This document shows positions 6,150 to 10,044 of a stretch of DNA of 10,044 nt, piece after piece. Under the pieces are notes generated by a model. It was not told the DNA's origin and did no database searches. It saw only the letters and a list, made by a program, of their open reading frames with translations. A program made the translations under genes and the position numbers. Each line of letters starts with the position of its first letter. Positions within the stretch are counted from its first letter, which is position 1. The stretch is from Lactobacillus delbrueckii (lineage in GTDB: Bacteria; Bacillota; Bacilli; Lactobacillales; Lactobacillaceae), in the NCBI GenBank assembly GCA_004556255.1, contig SFHY01000034.1:1-10044 (forward strand), given 5' to 3'.

Positions 6150-6719
6150 ATGGGATTGACAAAGGAAAGAGAGCGCCTGCTGATCAGCCGGATTCAAAAA
6201 GATGACGATGAGCAGGCCCTTAAGGAACTGTATTACAGCTGCCTACCTGTGATCGGCGGCACCATCAAGCAGTATTTTGTGGAGCTATATGACAGCCAGG
6301 ACTGGGAGCAGGAGGCCTTGATCCTCTGCTATAAGACGGCCAAGCGCTTTGACTTAAAGCAGGGAAAGCTTTTTGTCGGCTTTTATAAGGTCAGTCTGCA
6401 CAACCGGGCCATCAACTTGATCAGACGGGGCAAGCGGAAAAAACGCCTGGCCGCCAGTGACCAGGTCTATTGGGAAGACGTTGCTCCCGAACTTGAGCAG
6501 GCTTCCTGCTTGATCGCGAGTCCGCCGGCGCCTGTTTTGGACTGGCAGGATTTGGTTGAGTCCTTGAGCATGCTGGAATTGGAAGAATTGCTTTTGGAAC
6601 TGGGCTATAAGCAGGCCGGGGAGATCAAGCGCCAGTACCAGGTCAATGAGATGGGGCTCAGACGGGCCAAATACCGGGTGAAGGAAAAAATCAAACTAAA
6701 ATTGCGGATAGGTGCGTAA
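6150..6719 (+). CDS. sigH: Sigma-70 family alternative sigma factor, SigH/ComX-like
   Basis: The product is 189 residues from ATG 6150. Its position between rlmB and rpmG matches B. subtilis sigH, and lactobacilli carry a SigH/ComX-like competence sigma factor here. A sigma region 2 is visible at about 10-95: polymerase-binding and -10 recognition segments around DWEQEALILCYKTAKRFDL (51-69) and FVGFYKVSLHNRAINLIRR (75-93). Region 4 (about 135-185, ELEELLLELGYKQAGEIKRQYQ then MGLRRAKYRVKEK) is weakly conserved but helical and basic. It should direct RNA polymerase to a small regulon, in streptococci and lactobacilli the DNA-uptake genes. ATG 6132 and TTG 6069 are possible earlier starts, but AAAGGG spacing favours 6150. 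B. subtilis yacP, normally between rlmB and sigH, is absent. The start is preceded by a strong hairpin, and no promoter is evident in the 111-bp gap. Confidence 0.8.
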   Translation: MGLTKERERLLISRIQKDDDEQALKELYYSCLPVIGGTIKQYFVELYDSQDWEQEALILCYKTAKRFDLKQGKLFVGFYKVSLHNRAINLIRRGKRKKRLAASDQVYWEDVAPELEQASCLIASPPAPVLDWQDLVESLSMLELEELLLELGYKQAGEIKRQYQVNEMGLRRAKYRVKEKIKLKLRIGA

Positions 6720-6745
6720 ACATTTTAGCCAAATAGGACTATAAT
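6717..6745 (+). promoter_or_regulatory. Strong predicted promoter of the small acidic protein gene
   Basis: TAAACA (6717-6722, overlapping the sigH stop), a 17-bp spacer and a perfect TATAAT (6740-6745) are followed by a 35-nt leader with an ideal AGGAGG (6772-6777). This is the closest to consensus of the promoter and ribosome-site pairs in the window and suggests high expression. Confidence 0.7.
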
Positions 6746-6786
6746 ATAGTTGTAGGATGAAAAAATTGTTTAGGAGGTAATCAAAA

Positions 6787-7002
6787 ATGTCAGAAATTGT
6801 TAAGACAGCTTTGCTGGATCGTTCAATGAAAGAAGTTTTTGATTGGAGTGACTCAGACACCCCTGTAAGAGATGCCCTTTGGTACTACTTCATGGAGTCA
6901 AACGGCCACAACACCGACAAGACTGAGGAAGCCATGCTTCCATTCATGAGCGACTCTGACGACAAGATCATCGCATTTGTCAACGAACACCTTAAGAAAT
7001 AA
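6787..7002 (+). CDS. Small acidic cytosolic protein of unknown function
   Basis: I do not recognise this 71-residue product. It is acidic (about 15 Asp/Glu against 8 Lys/Arg) and has no signal peptide, membrane segment or cysteine. It contains the aromatic patch ALWYYFMESNGHN and two Asp/Ser-rich stretches, WSDSDTP and MSDSDDK, and looks like a compact helical protein. Translation is well supported: ATG 6787 follows AGGAGG at 9 nt spacing, downstream of a near-consensus promoter, and a strong terminator follows. It is thus a single-gene, probably abundant product. Codon use appears to favour common codons, as in highly expressed genes. It lies between sigH and the hydrolase gene, but nothing shows a functional link to either. 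Confidence 0.8.
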   Translation: MSEIVKTALLDRSMKEVFDWSDSDTPVRDALWYYFMESNGHNTDKTEEAMLPFMSDSDDKIIAFVNEHLKK

Positions 7003-7030
7003 TCTTTTCCCTACATTCCTGACCTCTTGT

Positions 7031-7044
7031 CTCCCATAAGGGAG
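7031..7044 (+). other. Short GC-rich hairpin after the small acidic protein gene
   Basis: CTCCC–ATAA–GGGAG forms a perfect 5-bp stem 29 nt after the stop codon and 12 nt before the terminator. With no T-run, it may be a 3'-end stabilising hairpin. Confidence 0.4.
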
Positions 7045-7055
7045 GGGAAGGGGCG

Positions 7056-7088
7056 AAAAACGACGGCTCGCTTGAGCCGCCGTTTTTT
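7056..7088 (+). terminator. Rho-independent terminator of the small acidic protein gene
   Basis: CGGCTC (7064-7069) pairs with GAGCCG (7074-7079) around GCTT. The stem extends past a single A/C mismatch by CG/CG and the flanking A-run/T-run, ending in TTTTTT (7083-7088). This is a strong intrinsic terminator. Confidence 0.93.
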
Positions 7089-7089
7089 C

Positions 7090-7098
7090 TGTTAAAAT
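7090..7098 (+). promoter_or_regulatory. Predicted extended -10 promoter of the hydrolase gene
   Basis: TGTTAAAAT is an extended -10 identical to the one proposed for cysS. It starts 1 nt after the T-run of the preceding terminator. The only -35-like hexamer, TTGAGC (7072-7077), is inside the terminator stem at a short 15-bp spacing. Transcription would start near 7105, leaving a purine-rich leader of about 90 nt. Confidence 0.4.
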
Positions 7099-7131
7099 AA
7101 GAATCTGGCTATAAATCTGACAAGGAGAAAT

Positions 7132-7194
7132 TTGGAAGTTTGGAAAAGAAACAAGGAAAAACAGAGAAACAGAAAAAGCAAAAGAAAAGAATAA
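7132..7194 (+). CDS. Possible 20-codon leader ORF ahead of the hydrolase gene
   Basis: A TTG codon lies 4 nt after AAGGAG (7122-7127), the only good Shine-Dalgarno in this leader. It opens a 20-codon frame that ends TAA at 7192-7194, one base before the hydrolase ATG at 7196. The peptide would be almost wholly Lys, Arg, Glu, Gln and Asn. The hydrolase ATG has no strong ribosome site of its own, so the leader could couple translation to it. The spacing is short and TTG is a weak start, so this may be only low-complexity leader RNA. Confidence 0.3.
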   Translation: MEVWKRNKEKQRNRKSKRKE

Positions 7195-7195
7195 G

Positions 7196-7918
7196 ATGTC
7201 CAAGAAGCAAAAAGGGCTGCTGGCTCTGGCGGGAATTTTAGCCGCCTTGCTGCTTGCCTTTGTCTTCTATTTTGGCAACTACTATCACGCTGACAAGACG
7301 GCCCAGCAGGCGATGAAGAGCAGTCAGACAGTCAAGGTCAAGCGGACGGCTGAAGGCTACCTGTTTGACGGTCCTTCAAAAAAGAATGCCATTATTTTTT
7401 ACCCGGGAGCGAAAGTTGAAACTACCGCCTACGCGCCCCTCTTAAAGCAAATCGCCAGCCAGGACGCGGATGTTTTCTTAGTCGCCATGCCCCTGCACAT
7501 GGCCTTCTTCGGTCTCAACAAGGCAGACAAGATCCGGGCTAGCTACCACTACCAAAGCTGGTACATGTCGGGTCACTCGCTGGGAGCGGCCATGGCAGCG
7601 CGCTATAGCGCGGACCACTTGAAAGACTACCGGGGCCTGATTATGCTGGCCGGCTACCCAACCAAGGACCTGCACGCGGCTAATTTTTCCGTGCTCAGTA
7701 TCTACGGGTCAAAAGACGGGAACGCGAAGATGCTGCAAAAGAATCCCCAGTACCTGCCAAAAGACTATACTAAGCAGGTCATCAAGGGCGGCAACCACGC
7801 CCAGTTTGGCAATTACGGCCTGCAAAAAGGGGACGGGCAGGCAACCATTTCCAGAAAGGCCCAGCAACAGGCAACCGCTCAAGCGGTTCGGCAATATTTA
7901 CTTGCTCATGACAAGTAA
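7196..7918 (+). CDS. Membrane-anchored alpha/beta hydrolase
   Basis: The 240-residue product begins with an uncleaved signal-anchor (hydrophobic residues about 8-27 after SKKQK), so the enzyme probably faces outward on the membrane. The rest is an alpha/beta hydrolase fold. An early strand, NAIIFYPGAKVET (64-76), supplies the oxyanion region; the nucleophile elbow is SGHSLGAAMA, with S128; the acid is D174 in SIYGSKDG; and the catalytic histidine is H201 in IKGGNHAQFGNYG. All three triad residues are present and in the right order. The family includes esterases, lipases and related hydrolases; the substrate is unknown. The ATG at 7196 has only an A/G-rich tract before it (see the leader ORF). 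The gene ends just before a bidirectional terminator shared with the convergent DXS-like gene. Confidence 0.85.
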   Translation: MSKKQKGLLALAGILAALLLAFVFYFGNYYHADKTAQQAMKSSQTVKVKRTAEGYLFDGPSKKNAIIFYPGAKVETTAYAPLLKQIASQDADVFLVAMPLHMAFFGLNKADKIRASYHYQSWYMSGHSLGAAMAARYSADHLKDYRGLIMLAGYPTKDLHAANFSVLSIYGSKDGNAKMLQKNPQYLPKDYTKQVIKGGNHAQFGNYGLQKGDGQATISRKAQQQATAQAVRQYLLAHDK

Positions 7919-7972
7919 TGAGTTAAATAGTAAAAAGAGAAGAAGAGAATAAAAAGAAATATGCTAGTACAG

Positions 7973-8005
7973 AAAAAGCTGGTCACCTTGCGTGATCAGC
8001 TTTTT
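7973..8005. terminator. Bidirectional Rho-independent terminator between the hydrolase and DXS-like genes
   Basis: AAAAAGCTG pairs with CAGCTTTTT, followed by one G-U wobble and TCAC/GTGA, around the loop CTTGC (7987-7991): 14 base pairs in all. Both flanks carry A/T runs, so it works for the plus-strand hydrolase (55 nt after its stop) and for the minus-strand DXS-like gene (16 nt after its stop). Confidence 0.92.
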
Positions 8006-8020
8006 GCTTATATCTGCTTC

Positions 8021-9772
8021 TTAGTTAAATAATTGCTTGACGCTGGTGCCAATTTGCTCAGCCGTCAATTGATTGTGAACCAGAATCTGGTCATAACTTT
8101 GGTCAACGTCGGTGTATTCCCGTTTTTCGCCGAAAGTCTTGACCAAAACCGGCCGGTCAGCCAGGTAGCCGGCCACCTTTTGCCCGAAGCCCCCGTCTAG
8201 GATATTGTTTTCTAAAGTAATTACGGCCTGGTAGTGCCGGGCCAAGTGGTCCAGGCAGTCAGTATCCAGGATATTAGCTGCCAAAGGATTGTAGAGGGCA
8301 GCATTAAGTTCTTCTGCCACTTGGCTGCCCAGTTCCTGCATGTCGCCTAAAGCCAAGATGGCGATCTTCTTGCCGGCCCGCCGCTTTTGGTAGTGGATAT
8401 GCTGGTAGCCTTCAAGCACAACCCCGCCGGCTGGAACTGGCCGGACTGGCAGCTTGATGGCCACAGGGCCGTCTTTTTGCTTGAGGGCCCAGTTGATCAT
8501 GGCCGCTTCTTCAGTCAAGCTGGTCGGGGCCAGGTACTTCCAGTTAGGTAGGTTGCTGACCATGACCTGGTCAAAGACGCCCACGTGGGTCTTGGAGTTG
8601 GCCCGGATCCCGCTGCCAGCCACGATCATGACGACTGGCAAATTGTTAGCCGCCACGTCATGGCTGAGCTGGTCAAAGGCCCGCTGCAGGAAGGTGGAGT
8701 TTTCAAAAAGGACCGGCCGGCCGCCGGCCTTGGCAAAGCCCGCTGCGAAGGCCACGGAATCCTGCTCGGCGATGCCAACGTCGACGTAGTGGTCCGGGTA
8801 AGACTCTTTAAAGGGGTCAAGACCAAAGACGCCAGGGATAGCGGCAGTGATCGCCATGATGTTTTCCTGGCCCCCGTCAATAGCGCTGGCCACGGTCTTA
8901 ACGGCAATTTCCGCTGGAGTCGGGCTCGCGGCAACGGTCTTTGGCGAATCATCGCTTAAGTTGAAGGGGCTGACCCAGTGGTGCTTTTCTTCATCCTCAA
9001 TAGCTGGCTCATAGCCCTTGCCCTTTAAAGTATTGACGTGCAAAACCAGGGGATGGTCAACGTCACGGATTTCTTTGAAGGCCTTAATCATGCTTTCCAG
9101 ATCATTGCCGTCAGCCACATAGCGGTAGTCAAAGCCGAAGGCTTTAAAAGGATTTTCTGGATCCCGCCCCTTGCTGTCTCTCAGCTTCTTCAGGGCCGTG
9201 GTTAAGCCGCCGACATTTTTATCAATGGACCATTGGTTGTCATTGATGACGATGACCAGGTTGCCTTTTTCCAGCGCGGCGTTATTTAAGCCTTCATAGG
9301 CCATCCCGCCGGTTAAAGAGCCGTCGCCGATGACGGCCATGATCCGCTCGCTGCCGCCTAAGAGGTCCCGGGCCTTGGCCATGCCGGTGGCTAAAGAGAT
9401 AGAGGTAGAAGTATGGCCAACCGCGTAGTAGTCATAGGGACTTTCATCGGGATTAGTGTAAGGAGACACCTTGCCGTAAGCTTCCGGGTCCAGCCAGGCA
9501 TAAGCCCGGCCCGTCAGCATCTTGTGGGGGTAGGTCTGATGGGAGACGTCCCAGATGATTTTGTCGCCGGGGGCGTCAAAGACGTAGTGGTAGGCGATGG
9601 TCAGTTCCACGATCCCCAGGTCAGGACCCAGGTGGCCGCCGACTGCCGCGTCTTTTTCAATGATCAAGTGGCGGATTTCTGAAGCCAGCTGCTTCATCTC
9701 TTCCAGGTCCAGGACCTTGAGGTCAGCTGGGGACTTGATCTTGTTGAGCAAATATTCAGGGTGTTGGTTCAT
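8021..9772 (-). CDS. DXS-like thiamine-diphosphate enzyme (transketolase family; usually annotated 1-deoxy-D-xylulose-5-phosphate synthase)
   Basis: The 583-residue product has the full three-domain layout of 1-deoxyxylulose-5-phosphate synthase. Thiamine-diphosphate residues are present: H47 in GGHLGPDLG, the motif GDGSLTGGM (149-157) through NDN (177-179), E336 in GIAEQDS and H396 in KTHVGVFD. It is about 40 residues shorter than E. coli DXS, mainly through loss of the mobile loop after NVGGL (about 187-210). By my alignment from memory, glyceraldehyde-3-phosphate contacts are changed: Y392 to N358, R420 to Ala or Gly (385/386), D427 to N392, and R478 to V443 with an Arg one residue later; R398 is kept (R364). 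Lactobacilli make isoprenoids by the mevalonate route, so a true DXS role is doubtful. It may supply DXP for cofactors or act on other keto/aldo sugars. ATG 9772 follows GAGGAG. It is a single-gene unit, opposite to the surrounding cluster. Confidence 0.85.
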   Translation of the reverse strand: MNQHPEYLLNKIKSPADLKVLDLEEMKQLASEIRHLIIEKDAAVGGHLGPDLGIVELTIAYHYVFDAPGDKIIWDVSHQTYPHKMLTGRAYAWLDPEAYGKVSPYTNPDESPYDYYAVGHTSTSISLATGMAKARDLLGGSERIMAVIGDGSLTGGMAYEGLNNAALEKGNLVIVINDNQWSIDKNVGGLTTALKKLRDSKGRDPENPFKAFGFDYRYVADGNDLESMIKAFKEIRDVDHPLVLHVNTLKGKGYEPAIEDEEKHHWVSPFNLSDDSPKTVAASPTPAEIAVKTVASAIDGGQENIMAITAAIPGVFGLDPFKESYPDHYVDVGIAEQDSVAFAAGFAKAGGRPVLFENSTFLQRAFDQLSHDVAANNLPVVMIVAGSGIRANSKTHVGVFDQVMVSNLPNWKYLAPTSLTEEAAMINWALKQKDGPVAIKLPVRPVPAGGVVLEGYQHIHYQKRRAGKKIAILALGDMQELGSQVAEELNAALYNPLAANILDTDCLDHLARHYQAVITLENNILDGGFGQKVAGYLADRPVLVKTFGEKREYTDVDQSYDQILVHNQLTAEQIGTSVKQLFN

Positions 9773-9786
9773 TTCTTCTCCTCATG

Positions 9787-9800
9787 GCCGGCTAGCCGGC
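9787..9800. promoter_or_regulatory. Perfect 14-bp palindrome in the DXS-like gene leader
   Basis: GCCGGCTAGCCGGC is its own reverse complement and lies between the inferred promoter and the ribosome site of the DXS-like gene. It could be a repressor operator just downstream of the start point, or form a GCCGG/CCGGC RNA hairpin next to the Shine-Dalgarno GAGGAG (about 9778-9783). No matching regulator is in the window. Confidence 0.5.
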
Positions 9801-9830
9801 GATACTGTAAACTGCATTTTTGTTAGTACT

Positions 9831-9839
9831 ATTATGACA
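9831..9839 (-). promoter_or_regulatory. Predicted extended -10 promoter of the DXS-like gene
   Basis: On the minus strand TGTCATAAT reads as an extended -10 element, with no convincing -35 at the right distance. Transcription would start near 9824 and include the palindrome at 9787-9800 in a leader of about 50 nt. Confidence 0.4.
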
Positions 9840-9893
9840 CAGGGGCCGCTTAAGGTGTGAAAATAAAGCCCGGCAAAGTCAGTCATATAATAG

Positions 9894-9922
9894 TTGCTTT
9901 TAGGGCGGATTTTTGCTAAAAT
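9894..9922 (+). promoter_or_regulatory. Predicted promoter of rpmG
   Basis: TTGCTT (9894-9899), a 17-bp spacer and TAAAAT (9917-9922, extended by TGC) precede the rpmG start by 25 nt. A perfect TATAAT at 9886-9891 lacks a good -35 and may be a second, weaker start. rpmG therefore has its own promoter here instead of depending on sigH read-through. Confidence 0.6.
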
Positions 9923-9947
9923 CAAATGAAGTTTGAAGGTGAATATT

Positions 9948-10044
9948 ATGGCAGTAAAGAAAGCAGCTTTGGCCTGCAGCGTTTGCGGGTCACGGAACTA
10001 CTCAATCACTGCAAACAACAACCGCACCAAGCGCTTGGAACTGA
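9948..10044 (+). CDS. rpmG: 50S ribosomal protein L33, N-terminal part (runs off window end)
   Basis: The first 32 codons begin MAVKKAALACSVCGSRNYS and continue with NNRTKRLEL, the characteristic N-terminus of L33, a 49-50 residue protein of the large subunit near the E site. C10 and C13 form the first CxxC of the zinc-ribbon version; the second CxxC would lie past the window end. ATG 9948 follows GAAGGTG (9935-9941). In Firmicutes this paralogue (rpmGB in B. subtilis) directly precedes secE and nusG and follows sigH. Here the 3.2 kb between sigH and rpmG holds three other genes. Confidence 0.95.
   Translation, partial: MAVKKAALACSVCGSRNYSITANNNRTKRLEL

Noticed and set aside
6155..6160. TTGACA just after the sigH start, with TATAAT overlapping its ATG (6146-6151)
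   Set aside because: The two hexamers are in the wrong order and neither has a partner at 16-18 bp; they are coincidental matches within AT-rich sequence and coding DNA.
9805..9822. Catabolite-control (cre-like) site near TGTAAACTGCATTT
   Set aside because: It lacks the central CG and the right-hand half of the cre consensus; too many mismatches to call.

Overview
The window looks like a chromosomal segment of a moderately GC-rich lactic acid bacterium. The best fit is Lactobacillus delbrueckii or a close relative. That rests on family recognition, the pyrimidine/purine habits of the leaders, the LPXTG wall protein and the conserved cysS–mrnC–rlmB–sigH…rpmG gene order; no database search was possible.

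Layout. (1) Positions 1-421 hold the C-terminal end of a sortase-anchored (LPQTG) surface protein, followed by a terminator. (2) Positions 422-688 are non-coding: a second forward hairpin with a T-run, the yeiH terminator on the minus strand, and an unexplained 46-nt inverted repeat. (3) Positions 689-2707 hold a YeiH-type membrane protein (minus) divergent from a LysR-type regulator (plus). Their promoters overlap in a 117-bp intergenic region that also carries a T-N11-A palindrome, a classic arrangement for a LysR regulator and its target. (4) Positions 2726-3292 hold a Nudix hydrolase (minus), divergent from cysS. (5) Positions 3442-6719 hold the translation/RNA cluster cysS–mrnC–rlmB, whose genes overlap, followed by a SigH/ComX-like sigma factor. 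The sigma-factor start lies just after a 19-bp hairpin that contains its Shine-Dalgarno sequence. (6) Positions 6720-9772 hold a small acidic protein, a membrane-anchored alpha/beta hydrolase and, convergent with it, a short DXS-like transketolase-family enzyme. These three sit between sigH and rpmG, which are neighbours in Bacillus subtilis. (7) From 9948 to the window end is the start of rpmG (ribosomal protein L33), normally followed by secE and nusG.

How the genes work together: CysS charges tRNA-Cys, Mini-RNase III matures 23S rRNA, RlmB methylates 23S rRNA and L33 is a ribosomal protein, so the backbone is a translation cluster with an alternative sigma factor embedded in it. The accessory genes (YeiH/LysR, Nudix, small acidic protein, hydrolase, DXS-like enzyme) are single-gene units with their own promoters or terminators. 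I found no CRISPR array, tRNA, rRNA, complete insertion sequence or clear defence system. The most interesting points are the hairpin controlling sigH, the DXS-like enzyme with altered substrate-binding residues, and the compact yeiH/lysR control region.
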